Source: Mesorhizobium hawassense | GTDB taxonomy: Bacteria > Pseudomonadota > Alphaproteobacteria > Rhizobiales > Rhizobiaceae | Direction of reading: 5' to 3' | DNA length: 64,000 bases | Assembly: GCF_003289945.1 (NCBI RefSeq) | Contig: NZ_QMBP01000002.1 | Location: 496,001 to 560,000 of the forward strand | In this document: positions 8,333 to 15,948 of the stretch, one piece after another | How the letters are laid out: every line of letters starts with the position of its first letter | Numbering within the stretch: the stretch's first letter is position 1 | Notes under the pieces: generated by a model | Databases searched by the model: none | The model's input: only the letters and a program-made list of their open reading frames with translations | What the model was told of the DNA's origin: nothing | Translations under genes and position numbers: made by a program

Positions 8333-9032
8333 TCTGTTCTCCACTGTTCACCCCCGCTGCCTTCAGCGCAGCTGGATCGATGTTGACCCGCACCCGGTTC
8401 TCGAAGACCACGAGCCTGCCATTGTCCTCGACCGACATCGAATCCGCGGTGATGCGCGAACCGCCACGGCTGACGTCGACCGGATTGCTCGTCTTCATAG
8501 AGCCTTTGCCCATGTCTAGGAAGATCGATTTGAACTTCGCCACCAGGCCGTCCGTCGTCGTGACGCTGACCTCGCTGGTGAGGTCCATCGTGTTGGCGTC
8601 GCGGTTGTAGATGCCGTGCGCGGCATCTACCGAAACGATGTTGTCGGAGGCGACGGGCAGTTTGGCGTTGATGCCATCGAGGTCGATGACGGCCTGCTGG
8701 CCGACATCCTGCGTCGCCCTGGTCGCCGTCAGTGAATAGGGCAGCTTCTGCTTGGTGAAGCCGTTGAGCTTCGGATTGGCCATCACCAGCTTGCCGTCCG
8801 AAAACGCCGTGCCGTCAGCCTGCACGGAGATCGACACGGGCGCCTTGAGGTAGGAATAGACCGGAAAGGCGACGGCAATCGCGACCGCGAGCAGCGGCAC
8901 GGCAAATTTCAGCACGCGCACGCGGCGTGAGTGCCGCTGCGCGCGGTTGAAAGCCTCGCCACGCGTGCCGCCTTCGGTCGCGGCAGCCGATACCGTTTCG
9001 GCATCGCTCGTTTCGTCAGATCGCGCCAACAT
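8319..9032 (-). CDS. lptC: LPS export protein LptC
   Basis: The 237-residue protein is a bitopic inner-membrane protein that passes LPS from LptBFG to LptA. A long polar N-terminus is followed by one transmembrane helix ('VLKFAVPLLAVAIAVAFPVY', about residues 42-61). The periplasmic beta domain contains 'DGKLVMANPKLNGF' and, near the end, 'ITADSMSVEDNGRLVVFEN'. ATG 9032 (MLARSDE) gives the usual length; the frame stays open to 9233 but that part has no family match. It heads the lptC-lptA-lptB block. Confidence 0.9.
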   Translation of the reverse strand: MLARSDETSDAETVSAAATEGGTRGEAFNRAQRHSRRVRVLKFAVPLLAVAIAVAFPVYSYLKAPVSISVQADGTAFSDGKLVMANPKLNGFTKQKLPYSLTATRATQDVGQQAVIDLDGINAKLPVASDNIVSVDAAHGIYNRDANTMDLTSEVSVTTTDGLVAKFKSIFLDMGKGSMKTSNPVDVSRGGSRITADSMSVEDNGRLVVFENRVRVNIDPAALKAAGVNSGEQNASQ

Positions 9033-9059
9033 GACTTTTCTAATGGACCTTTGTCCGCC

Positions 9060-9167
9060 CAAACACCGCCTATAGGTGGTATGCCGACACCTACAAGCAA
9101 GCACAAGCGAACGAAAACTGCAAAAATGTGACGGCTGCCGCCCGCAAAATCGGGAGCAATTTTGCGG
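9060..9167 (-). promoter_or_regulatory. lptC upstream region: candidate promoter and a perfect hairpin
   Basis: The 295 bases between the divergent lptC and sppA starts hold no gene. On the minus strand CTTGTA is followed, 16 bases later, by CTATAG (about 9070-9097), a reasonable housekeeping -35/-10 pair for lptC. This overlaps a near palindrome at 9064-9079. Further upstream, CCGCAAAAT (9142-9150) and ATTTTGCGG (9159-9167) form a perfect 9-bp stem of unknown role. All assignments are by eye. Confidence 0.4.
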
Positions 9168-9327
9168 CTCGGCCTGTACTTCATAGCAGATACGAACTGC
9201 TTGCGTTAATTTTTCGTCAAAGGTCGGAGTCAACGCCGAAGCTCGAAGCCGGGCCTTTCAGGAAACGGTAGCCGCGCGCAAAGGCTTGCTTTAAAAGCGT
9301 GCTTTCCCACGACCCATGAGGCTGAGA

Positions 9328-10284
9328 ATGGCAATGAGAGCCGACGACCTGATCGACCGCCGCCGCTTGCGCCGCAAGCTGACCTTCTGGCGCGTGGCAG
9401 CATTTGTGGTTCTGGCGGCCGCGGTCATCGCCTTCTCTACCTGGTTCTATGACGACAATTTTACCGGCAGCGCGGTGCCCCATATAGCCAAGGTCAAGAT
9501 CGAAGGCACCATCACCGAGGATGAGGAACTGCTCAAAAGGCTGGAGGCGATCCGCACCTCGCCGGAGGTCAAGGGCGTCATCCTGTCGATCGATTCGCCC
9601 GGGGGCACCACGGTCGGCGGCGAATCCATCTTCGAGGCCGTGCGCAAGCTTGCCGGCGACAAGCCGGTTGTGGCCGAAGTCGGCACTCTGGCGGCGTCGG
9701 CCGGCTATATGATCGCAAGTGCCGCCGACCATATCGTTGCCCGCAAGACCTCCATTGTCGGTTCGATTGGCGTGCTGATCCAGTATCCCGACGTCAGCGG
9801 CCTGATGGACAAGCTCGGCATCAAGCTGGAGGAAGTGAAATCATCGCCGCTCAAGGCTTCGCCGTCGCCCTTCAAGCCGACCAATGACGACGAGCGCGCC
9901 ATGGTACGCAAGCTGATCCTAGACAGCTACGACTGGTTCGTCGGCATCGTCGCCGACCGCCGCAAGATGACGTATGACCAGGCGCTTGCCCTGGCCGACG
10001 GTTCGATCTTCACCGGCCGCCAGGCTTTGGCCAACCATCTCGTCGACGCCGTCGGCGGCGAGCAGGAGGCGATCGACTGGCTGGCGACCAAGGGCGTGGA
10101 CGGCAAGCTCAAGGTCGTCGAATGGAAGGATAAGGACCGGCATGGCGGTTTCCTGTTCTCGCAGTCGATGGCAAAAGTGGCCGCCAAGGCGCTCGGCCTG
10201 CCGGATGCCGGCGGCGATGTCATCCACGAGCTTGGCGCCGACCGCTTGTTTCTTGACGGTCTCGTTTCGGTCTGGCACCCTTGA
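9328..10284 (+). CDS. sppA: Signal peptide peptidase SppA (S49 family)
   Basis: The 318-residue, membrane-anchored serine protease degrades signal peptides left after secretion. An N-terminal helix ('VAAFVVLAAAVIAFSTWFY') is followed by one S49 domain. The segment 'VAEVGTLAASAGYMIASAAD' should hold the nucleophile Ser, and 'SSPLKASPSPFKP' the general-base Lys. It is the short, single-domain form. ATG 9328 has GAGG (9318-9321) six bases upstream; ATG 9316 would add four residues without a clear ribosome site. ihfB follows 78 bases later, a common rhizobial neighbour. Confidence 0.9.
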   Translation: MAMRADDLIDRRRLRRKLTFWRVAAFVVLAAAVIAFSTWFYDDNFTGSAVPHIAKVKIEGTITEDEELLKRLEAIRTSPEVKGVILSIDSPGGTTVGGESIFEAVRKLAGDKPVVAEVGTLAASAGYMIASAADHIVARKTSIVGSIGVLIQYPDVSGLMDKLGIKLEEVKSSPLKASPSPFKPTNDDERAMVRKLILDSYDWFVGIVADRRKMTYDQALALADGSIFTGRQALANHLVDAVGGEQEAIDWLATKGVDGKLKVVEWKDKDRHGGFLFSQSMAKVAAKALGLPDAGGDVIHELGADRLFLDGLVSVWHP

Positions 10285-10362
10285 GGCGCCGTTGGTACGA
10301 GCCAAAAAAGCAATAAAAATCATCCTGATAATCGATAGCAGTGGTTTTACGGGGAACGTTCT

Positions 10363-10647
10363 ATGATCAAATCGGAGCTTGTGCAGATCATTGCTGCACG
10401 CAACCCGCACCTTTTCCTGCGCGACGTCGAGAACATCGTCGGCGCGATCTTTGACGAGATCACCGACGCGCTTGCCGAGGGCAACCGGGTCGAACTGCGC
10501 GGTTTCGGCGCCTTTTCGGTGAAAAACCGCCCCGCCCGCACGGGCCGCAACCCGCGCACCGGCGAGTCCGTCGAGGTCGAGGAGAAGTGGGTACCGTTCT
10601 TCAAGACCGGCAAGGAGTTGCGCGAAAGGCTGAACGGCGGCAAATAG
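10363..10647 (+). CDS. ihfB: Integration host factor, beta subunit
   Basis: The 94-residue HU/IHF-family protein pairs with IHF-alpha to bend DNA at specific sites, including at sigma-54 promoters. The family motif '[26 protein letters not shown]' (about residues 45-70) holds the minor-groove arm with 'GRNPRTGE'. Length is exactly typical. It lies directly downstream of sppA and 119 bases upstream of the LapA-like gene, with a palindromic repeat in between. Confidence 0.95.
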   Translation: MIKSELVQIIAARNPHLFLRDVENIVGAIFDEITDALAEGNRVELRGFGAFSVKNRPARTGRNPRTGESVEVEEKWVPFFKTGKELRERLNGGK

Positions 10648-10687
10648 GCGCCGCGCCGGCGGGTTGAAACGGCGTCTCGGCGCTCAA

Positions 10688-10735
10688 AGCATGTCTCCCG
10701 AAAGTGGAGACCGGTTTTCGGGACAAAGACATGCG
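10688..10735. repeat. RIME-like element, copy 2 (hairpin A only)
   Basis: GCATGTCT (10689-10696) pairs with AGACATGC (10727-10734), enclosing CCCGAAAG...CTTTTCGGG-like inner arms. The core 'ACCGGTTTTCGG' is the same as in the other copies, but the outer arms carry compensating changes (GATC to GTCT on one arm, AGAC on the other). This keeps the pairing and argues that the structure is conserved. Confidence 0.8.
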
Positions 10736-10765
10736 CGCTTCAAGAAGCCTCTCAGTGGAGATCTG

Positions 10766-11098
10766 ATGTTCAATCGCTTCATCCTCGTCGTGGTCTTCGT
10801 GCCGCTGGCCATCATCCTGATCGCGCTCGCCGTCGCCAATCGCGGCTCCGTCGCCTTGACGCTCGATCCGTTCCATCCCGGCAACCCCGCGCTGACGCTG
10901 AACCTGCCGCTGTTCATCTTCCTGTTCCTGGCCCTGGCCGTCGGCATGATCGTCGGCAGCATGGCCACCTGGGTGAAGCAGGGCCGCTACCGCAAGCTCG
11001 CGCGCCAGCGCGGTCTCGAAGCCGAAAACCTGCGTCAGGCGGTGAGCCGTGCGCCGGCGGCGCCCAAGGGGCCGGCGCTGCCCAAGCCGACGAACTGA
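10766..11098 (+). CDS. LapA-domain membrane protein
   Basis: A 110-residue inner-membrane protein with two hydrophobic helices (about residues 3-22 and 43-65). They flank a short loop of the DUF1049/LapA type ('VANRGSVALTLDPF', then 'LPLFIFLFLALAVGMIVGSM'). A basic, Pro-rich cytoplasmic tail follows. LapA/LapB proteins in E. coli affect LPS assembly, but the role of rhizobial homologues is not known. ATG 10766 is supported by GTGGAG five bases upstream; the longer frame would read through the RIME-like repeat. Confidence 0.85.
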   Translation: MFNRFILVVVFVPLAIILIALAVANRGSVALTLDPFHPGNPALTLNLPLFIFLFLALAVGMIVGSMATWVKQGRYRKLARQRGLEAENLRQAVSRAPAAPKGPALPKPTN

Positions 11099-11123
11099 CC
11101 AAACAGCGCCCAGGGAGCCATCG

Positions 11124-12086
11124 ATGCTGACCATTTCGGCCGACGAGGTCGACCGCGCGCTGACCTTTCCAGGTCTGGTCGAGACATTGCGCACTGCATT
11201 CCGCGATGGCGCCGTGCAGCCGGTTCGCCACCACCATGGCGTCGAGCGGCCGGATGGCGCCGCCTCGACCCTGCTTTTGATGCCGGCCTGGACCGACTTC
11301 AACGCCGCGGGGACTTCCGCGGGCGGCCATATCGGCGTCAAGATCGTCACCGTGTCGCCTGACAACAACGCCATCGGCAAGCCGGCGGTGATGGGCCTCT
11401 ATCTTCTGCTCGACGGCGTCACCGGCGAGCCGCAGGCGCTGATCGACGGCCAGCGGCTGACGCAGTGGCGCACGACCTGCGCCTCGGCGCTCGCTGCCTC
11501 CTATCTCGCCCGCAAGAATGCCTCGCGGCTTCTGGTGATCGGCGCCGGCGCGCTGTCGCCCTTCCTCGCCAAGGCGCATTCGGCGGTGCGGCCGATCACC
11601 TCCATCCGCATCTGGAACCGCACGCCGGCCAACGCCGAAAAGGTCGCCGCCGCCTTGCGCGCCGAAGGCCTCCCGGCAAGTGCCGCCGGCGATCTCGATG
11701 CGGAGCTTGCCGAGGCCGACATCGTCGCCTCGGCGACGATCTCGAGCACGCCGCTGGTCAAGGGCGCGCTACTGAAGCCCGGCGCGCACGTCGATCTCGT
11801 CGGCGGCTTCACACCAACGATGCGCGAGAGCGACGACGACGCGATCAAGCGCGCCCGTGTTTATGTCGACACCCGCGCCGGCGCCACCAAGGAGGCTGGC
11901 GACATCGTCCAGCCGCTGGCCTCCGGCGTGCTGAAGCCGGACGCGATCATCGCCGACCTGCACGAGCTTGCACGCGGCGAGAAGCAGGGCCGGCAGAACG
12001 ACAGCGAGATCACCCTTTTCAAGTCGGTCGGCGCCGCGCTCGAAGACCTCGCCGCCGGCATCGCCGTCTACAAGGCGCTCAAGTAG
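11124..12086 (+). CDS. Ornithine cyclodeaminase / mu-crystallin family protein
   Basis: The 320-residue NAD(P)-dependent protein belongs to the ornithine cyclodeaminase/mu-crystallin family. Members include ornithine and lysine cyclodeaminases, alanine dehydrogenase and ketimine reductases. The substrate-binding N-terminal half has 'VGVKIVTVSPDNN'-like sequence ('HIGVKIVTVSPDNNAIGKP') and 'RLTQWRTTCASALAASYLA'. The Rossmann half begins 'LLVIGAGALSPFLAKAH' and has 'IRIWNRTPANAEKVA'. AGGGAG lies six bases before ATG 11124. No ornithine-related neighbours allow a choice among activities. Confidence 0.88.
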   Translation: MLTISADEVDRALTFPGLVETLRTAFRDGAVQPVRHHHGVERPDGAASTLLLMPAWTDFNAAGTSAGGHIGVKIVTVSPDNNAIGKPAVMGLYLLLDGVTGEPQALIDGQRLTQWRTTCASALAASYLARKNASRLLVIGAGALSPFLAKAHSAVRPITSIRIWNRTPANAEKVAAALRAEGLPASAAGDLDAELAEADIVASATISSTPLVKGALLKPGAHVDLVGGFTPTMRESDDDAIKRARVYVDTRAGATKEAGDIVQPLASGVLKPDAIIADLHELARGEKQGRQNDSEITLFKSVGAALEDLAAGIAVYKALK

Positions 12087-12103
12087 CAGCCGTCTCCAGC
12101 CTT

Positions 12104-12199
12104 GAGCATGATCCCGAAAAGTGGGAACCGGTTTTCGGGGTCATGATCCAACGAAGAGTTAGATCAGGATGACGATTCACCGAAACGTCATCCTGATCT
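12104..12199. repeat. RIME-like element, copy 3 (both hairpins, overlaps an EVE gene end)
   Basis: Hairpin A pairs ATGATCCCGAAAA with TTTTCGGGGTCAT, one mismatch. Hairpin B is a perfect 14-bp stem: 12161-12174 (AGATCAGGATGACG) with 12186-12199. The last base triplets of the EVE-domain gene, including its stop codon (12188-12190), lie inside hairpin B. It follows the ornithine cyclodeaminase gene, so it may also terminate both convergent transcripts. Confidence 0.9.
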
Positions 12200-12613
12200 G
12201 GCGTCCATCGTTTCGCCGATCAGCCGGAAATCACGTTCGCTGATCTCGAGCAGGCCGAAGCGCAGCTGGTAGCCCCAGCTCGGCTTGCCGGCGGTGAAGT
12301 CCAGCCTGTCGAGCAGCGGCTTGATCGGTGCTTCCCTGGCGTCGCACCAGTCGACGTCGCGCCGCGCGGGCGTGAAACCACCGCCCATGACGCCCTCATA
12401 GACGTCCCCTTGCCGGACCGTTCCGATCGCCGTGAAGGATTGCAGCCCGTCCTTCTCGCCGAGCACGGTGCTCGGCGAGTAGTAGACGATGCCGTCGCCC
12501 GGCTTGATGCGGCGGAGCGGCGCCGCCTTGCCGTGGTTGACCTGCATGAAGCCATTCTTGCGGCCGATCCGCACATGTTCGGCCGATGCGACGGCGACCC
12601 AGGAGGCGCTCAT
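12188..12613 (-). CDS. EVE-domain protein
   Basis: The 141-residue protein is a stand-alone EVE domain (PUA-like fold): '[43 protein letters not shown]'-type start (residues 5-47) and 'FTAIGTV' and '[20 protein letters not shown]' later. EVE domains bind modified bases in nucleic acid, and stand-alone ones have no settled role. ATG 12613 overlaps the VOC gene stop (ATGA), so the two are one operon. The final residues Arg-Ser-Gly and the stop codon come from a RIME-like repeat, so the C-terminus may have been reshaped by that insertion. Confidence 0.85.
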   Translation of the reverse strand: MSASWVAVASAEHVRIGRKNGFMQVNHGKAAPLRRIKPGDGIVYYSPSTVLGEKDGLQSFTAIGTVRQGDVYEGVMGGGFTPARRDVDWCDAREAPIKPLLDRLDFTAGKPSWGYQLRFGLLEISERDFRLIGETMDARSG

Positions 12614-12990
12614 CCCTGCACTCCCTCGAACGGCCAGTAGACGCGCAGGCGATGGTTGTCGGGATCGAGCGCGACGAAGGTGCGGCCGAAATCGAGATCG
12701 GTCGGCGCCTGCAGGATGTTCAGGCCTCTGCCGATCCAACCCGCATGCGTGGCATCGACCGCCGCCGCATTCTCGACCGCGAGCACCAGCTCGCCGCCAC
12801 CGCGTGCTGCCGCCGCGGCAGGTTCAACCGTATGACGCGACCACAGGCCAAGTTTGAAGCCCTTGTCGAGCACGAACATCACGAAGGTCGGCGAGGCTTC
12901 GACCGGCTCGTGTCCAAGCAACGAGGCGTAGAACGCACCGCTCTTTTCCGGGCTGTCGACATAGAGGATGACGAAATTCGGCGTGGTCAT
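12610..12990 (-). CDS. VOC (glyoxalase/bleomycin-resistance) family protein
   Basis: A 126-residue single-module-pair VOC protein: '[21 protein letters not shown]' at the start, '[22 protein letters not shown]' in the middle, and '[19 protein letters not shown]' at the end. VOC members are small metal-using lyases, dioxygenases or resistance proteins; specificity is not readable here. It overlaps the EVE gene by four bases and lies 72 bases downstream of the WYL regulator, a common regulator-VOC pairing. Confidence 0.85.
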   Translation of the reverse strand: MTTPNFVILYVDSPEKSGAFYASLLGHEPVEASPTFVMFVLDKGFKLGLWSRHTVEPAAAAARGGGELVLAVENAAAVDATHAGWIGRGLNILQAPTDLDFGRTFVALDPDNHRLRVYWPFEGVQG

Positions 12991-13062
12991 ATCTGATCTC
13001 CAAAGTCTGTCTGAACCTTGGTGACCATACGCACGACCACTGTCAAATTCTGGCAGCAGCGA

Positions 13063-13773
13063 TCAGCCAGAAGTTTCCGTCGCGCCGTTCTGGCCGGGCG
13101 CGCCGAGCGTCGCACGCCACTCTTTCAGCATGACTTGCCGGCGGCGCGGATAGCGGATGGCGGTGGCCGTCAGGCCGGACATCCGGTCGGCGCGGAAATG
13201 CCGGAAATCCTGGCGCATCTCGCACCATGCCACCATCACCCGCACCTTGTCGAAGAAGCTGAGGGCGAAGGGCCAGACTAGGCGCTCGGAAGCCGAACCG
13301 CCGGCATCGCGATAGAGGAAGCCGAGCTTATGCTCGTCGCGGATCGCCTGCCGCACGACACCGAGGTCGATGGCTTCGGCGCTTTCCGAACGCGGCCCGA
13401 CGAGCAGCGTCGTCGCGTCGAGATCCTCGCGCAGATCGTCCGGCAGCACCGCCGCGATCTTTGCCAGCGCATCCGTCGCGGCAGTGGCCAACCTTTTGTC
13501 CGGCTGCTTTGCCACCCAGCGCGAGCCGAGCACGATCGCCTCGATCTCCTCGTCGGTGAACATCAGCGGCGGCAGCATGAAGCCCGGCTTCAGCACATAA
13601 CCAAGCCCGGCCTCGCCTTCGATCGGCGCGCCTTGCCCCTGCAGCGTCGCGATGTCGCGATAGAGCGTGCGGATCGACACGCCCATCTCGTCCGCGAGCG
13701 TATGGCCGCTCACCGGCCGTCGGTGGCGGCGCAGTATCTGGATCAGGTCGAGCAGGCGTTCCGAACGGGACAT
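13063..13773 (-). CDS. YafY-type HTH and WYL-domain transcriptional regulator
   Basis: The 236-residue regulator has a DeoR-like helix-turn-helix (residues 1-60, 'RLLDLIQILRRHRRPVSGHTLADEMGVSIRTLYRDI'-type). The WYL ligand-binding domain spans about 135-215 ('IRDEHKLGFLYRDAGG', 'LVWPFALSFFDKVRVMVAWCEMR', 'FRHFRADRM'). WYL domains bind nucleic-acid or nucleotide-like ligands in several bacterial and phage-defence regulators. It sits between prfH and the VOC-EVE pair on the same strand. A hairpin after prfH suggests it starts its own transcript, probably with VOC-EVE. Confidence 0.88.
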   Translation of the reverse strand: MSRSERLLDLIQILRRHRRPVSGHTLADEMGVSIRTLYRDIATLQGQGAPIEGEAGLGYVLKPGFMLPPLMFTDEEIEAIVLGSRWVAKQPDKRLATAATDALAKIAAVLPDDLREDLDATTLLVGPRSESAEAIDLGVVRQAIRDEHKLGFLYRDAGGSASERLVWPFALSFFDKVRVMVAWCEMRQDFRHFRADRMSGLTATAIRYPRRRQVMLKEWRATLGAPGQNGATETSG

Positions 13774-13793
13774 CGCGTTTACGATAGAGACTC

Positions 13794-13820
13794 GAGGGCG
13801 CGACCGGAAGCCGCGCCCTC
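13794..13820 (-). terminator. Hairpin after prfH
   Basis: GAGGGCGCG (13794-13802) pairs perfectly with CGCGCCCTC (13812-13820) around a 9-base loop. It starts only six bases beyond the prfH stop codon. No T-run follows on the minus strand, so this may be a processing or Rho-assisted end, separating rtcB-prfH from the regulator downstream. Confidence 0.55.
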
Positions 13821-13825
13821 TGCTC

Positions 13826-14443
13826 TCAAAGGCGGAAAACCTTCACGGCATTGCCGCGCTCCAGCGCTTTGTTTGCCATGAAGAGCTCCGTTTTCGACGC
13901 CGCGACCTCGCGGTCGGCCAGCACGCGCAGCATCGCCGCGAGCCGCTGCAAAGCGATCGCCTTGTTGCGGTGCTGCGACCGCTCGCTGCGCGCGACCACC
14001 ACGATGCCGGTCGGCAAATGAACCGCACGCACGGCGCTGTCGGTGGTGTTCTGGTGCTGGCCGCCTGGGCCGCCGGCGCGAAGTGTTTCGAAGCGTACCT
14101 CGCCTGCCGCGATCGCCGGTCCGGCCTCCGGCGTGTCGGCCAGATCCACCCGCTTCACCCCGACGAACCAGTTCTGCCGCTTGTGGCCCGGGCGCACCTG
14201 GCTCTTGAAGATGAACTTCACCGAGCCGCAATATTCCGCCGCCAGGGCATTGGCGCCCTGGCCTTCCAGGCTGATCAGCGCCGATTTCGCGCCGTGGCGA
14301 TCGGGTGCATGGCCGAAGGCGACTTCGGCCGCGCAGCCGCGCTGGCCGCATTCCGCCTCGATGATGCGAACCAGCGCCATCAGCGCGATGCGGCATTCGA
14401 CCGGGCCGCTGCCGGAGGTGACGAGGAGGTCAACCGCGCTCAT
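13826..14443 (-). CDS. prfH: Peptide chain release factor homologue PrfH
   Basis: The 205-residue protein carries the peptidyl-tRNA hydrolysis domain of class I release factors, with 'GGPGGQHQN' (GGQ at residues 127-129). It lacks the stop-codon-reading domains of RF1/RF2, whose length is about 360. PrfH is encoded with RtcB and has been reported to release peptides from ribosomes whose decoding-centre 16S rRNA has been cleaved, after which RtcB religates the RNA. ATG 14443 follows GGGGAGG at five bases. The gene overlaps rtcB by 14 bases, so the two are translationally coupled. Confidence 0.9.
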   Translation of the reverse strand: MSAVDLLVTSGSGPVECRIALMALVRIIEAECGQRGCAAEVAFGHAPDRHGAKSALISLEGQGANALAAEYCGSVKFIFKSQVRPGHKRQNWFVGVKRVDLADTPEAGPAIAAGEVRFETLRAGGPGGQHQNTTDSAVRAVHLPTGIVVVARSERSQHRNKAIALQRLAAMLRVLADREVAASKTELFMANKALERGNAVKVFRL

Positions 14444-15665
14444 GGCGACCTCCCCTGTCACGCCCTCGATCACTTCGATAGGCGTGGCCCGGCTTTGCAC
14501 GCGTGCGGTCGACGCTGCCGTCGACCGCCTTCTTGTACGTCACTAGCGGCTTCATCGCCGCCAGCGGCGAGACGAGCCCGGCATCGGCAAGGTCGCGGAC
14601 CACCTGACCCGCGTCCTTGTAGGCGGTTGCGGCCTCCTCGATGACCAGATCGCGGTCGCCGCAGATCAGCTGCCCGCCCCAGGCGTTGCGGAGCAAAGCC
14701 TCGCGTTCCGACCTGTTGCGCCCGACACGGCCATGCATGGTCGCGCGGTCGTATTTGCGGCCGGCGCCATGCGAGATGCCGCCCAGCGAAGGACCGGCCC
14801 CGTCCAGCGCCTCAACCACATAGCTCAGGCTGGCGCGCGAGCCGGCGATCGGCGCGATGCTTCCCGTCTCGACCGCCGCGGAACCCTTGTGGTGGACGAA
14901 ACCGCCTCCTCGCCGGCGCACCAGATTGTGCGGCACGTCGACGACGAGCTTCGCCTCGCAACGCAATGCACTCGCCGCCCGCGCGGCAATCATACCGCGG
15001 TTGAGCGATGCCCAGGCAACGCAGATATCGTGCTGGCCGAGCCACACCTTGCCCGCTTCCGACGCCGGATCGAGGCCGGTCGCGATTGCGGCCTGATGAT
15101 CGACCTCGCCGAACACCTGCGCACCCAAGCCACGCGAGCCCGAGTGAACGAGCAGGTACAGGCCCTGGCGGTCGACGGCTTCCGCGTTCCCGGCATTCAA
15201 CAGCTGTTCGACTGCCTGGAGCTCGCAGAAATGATTGCCGCCGCCGATCGTGCCCAGCGCCGCCGGAAACAGATCCGGTGCAAGGCCCGAAGCCGCGAGA
15301 GCCGCCTGCGGGTCGAAGCAATCCTGCGCTTCGATCTCGCCCATGCGCTCGACCGCCCCATCGACCTTGAGCTTGCGCAGCGGCATATCGAGCGCAAACA
15401 GCGACATGCCGCAGCCGATATCGTTGCCGATGAGCTGCGGATGCAACCGCTCCGACAGGACGGCGATCCCGGTCGGGCCGTATTTGCCGGGATGCAGGTC
15501 CGGAAAGGCCGCGACCGAGCTCACGCCTGGCAGCGCCGCGACGGATTTCAGCTGCTCGAGCGCGGCGCCCTCGATCCAGCTTTGCGGCGAGAAATAATGT
15601 CGGATTTGCGCTGCTTGCGCGGCGCAAGAGGAAGAGGGGCCGATGGCCCCGAACGAATTGCCCAT
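14430..15665 (-). CDS. rtcB: RtcB-family RNA ligase (RtcB2 type, prfH-linked)
   Basis: The 411-residue protein is an RtcB RNA ligase, which joins 2',3'-cyclic or 3'-phosphate ends to 5'-OH using GTP and manganese. Visible ligands: D82 and C85 in 'GNDIGCGM', N144-H145 in 'GGGNHFCEL', H174 in 'VHSGSRGLG', H246 in 'PHNLVRR', and the guanylylated histidine H299 in 'SHGAGRKYD'. It starts 'MGNSFG', similar to the MGN start of E. coli RtcB2. The last about 35 residues are a basic tail, overlapping prfH. The ATG has only a weak ribosome site, although a short leader lies upstream. Confidence 0.92.
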   Translation of the reverse strand: MGNSFGAIGPSSSCAAQAAQIRHYFSPQSWIEGAALEQLKSVAALPGVSSVAAFPDLHPGKYGPTGIAVLSERLHPQLIGNDIGCGMSLFALDMPLRKLKVDGAVERMGEIEAQDCFDPQAALAASGLAPDLFPAALGTIGGGNHFCELQAVEQLLNAGNAEAVDRQGLYLLVHSGSRGLGAQVFGEVDHQAAIATGLDPASEAGKVWLGQHDICVAWASLNRGMIAARAASALRCEAKLVVDVPHNLVRRRGGGFVHHKGSAAVETGSIAPIAGSRASLSYVVEALDGAGPSLGGISHGAGRKYDRATMHGRVGRNRSEREALLRNAWGGQLICGDRDLVIEEAATAYKDAGQVVRDLADAGLVSPLAAMKPLVTYKKAVDGSVDRTRAKPGHAYRSDRGRDRGGRHERG

Positions 15666-15800
15666 GATGGAACACTTCTGGAAATGGTCAGGTATCCGAC
15701 GCCGTCAGGCGTCAGTCGACCGGCGTCAAGACAGCAAAACCTGCCTTACGCCGGAACCCTCGAGGGGCGCGCGGTGGAGATGTTCGTCATCTGTCGCTCC
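15666..15800 (-). promoter_or_regulatory. rtcB leader region with a possible short leader peptide and hairpins
   Basis: Reading the minus strand, GGGAG (15796-15800) stands six bases before ATG 15790, which opens a 14-codon frame (MTNISTARPSRVPA) ending at TAA 15746-15748. Between it and rtcB a perfect stem GACGCC (15698-15703) / GGCGTC (15708-15713) lies 33 bases before the rtcB start. A related GGCGTC at 15722-15727 can compete for pairing. This looks like a translated leader, but the frame is short and could be chance. Confidence 0.35.
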
Positions 15801-15948
15801 CTTTCCAGAACCCAAGAATGCCGCTCCCATAGAGCAACCCTGGCAACCTGGCAAGGCTGAAGGGTTCAGCGTGGCATATCGCACCCTTTGTTGCGCCGGT
15901 GGGCTGAGCTGTGGCAGAAGCGGGCCGAACCGCCGGAGATGATCCTTC

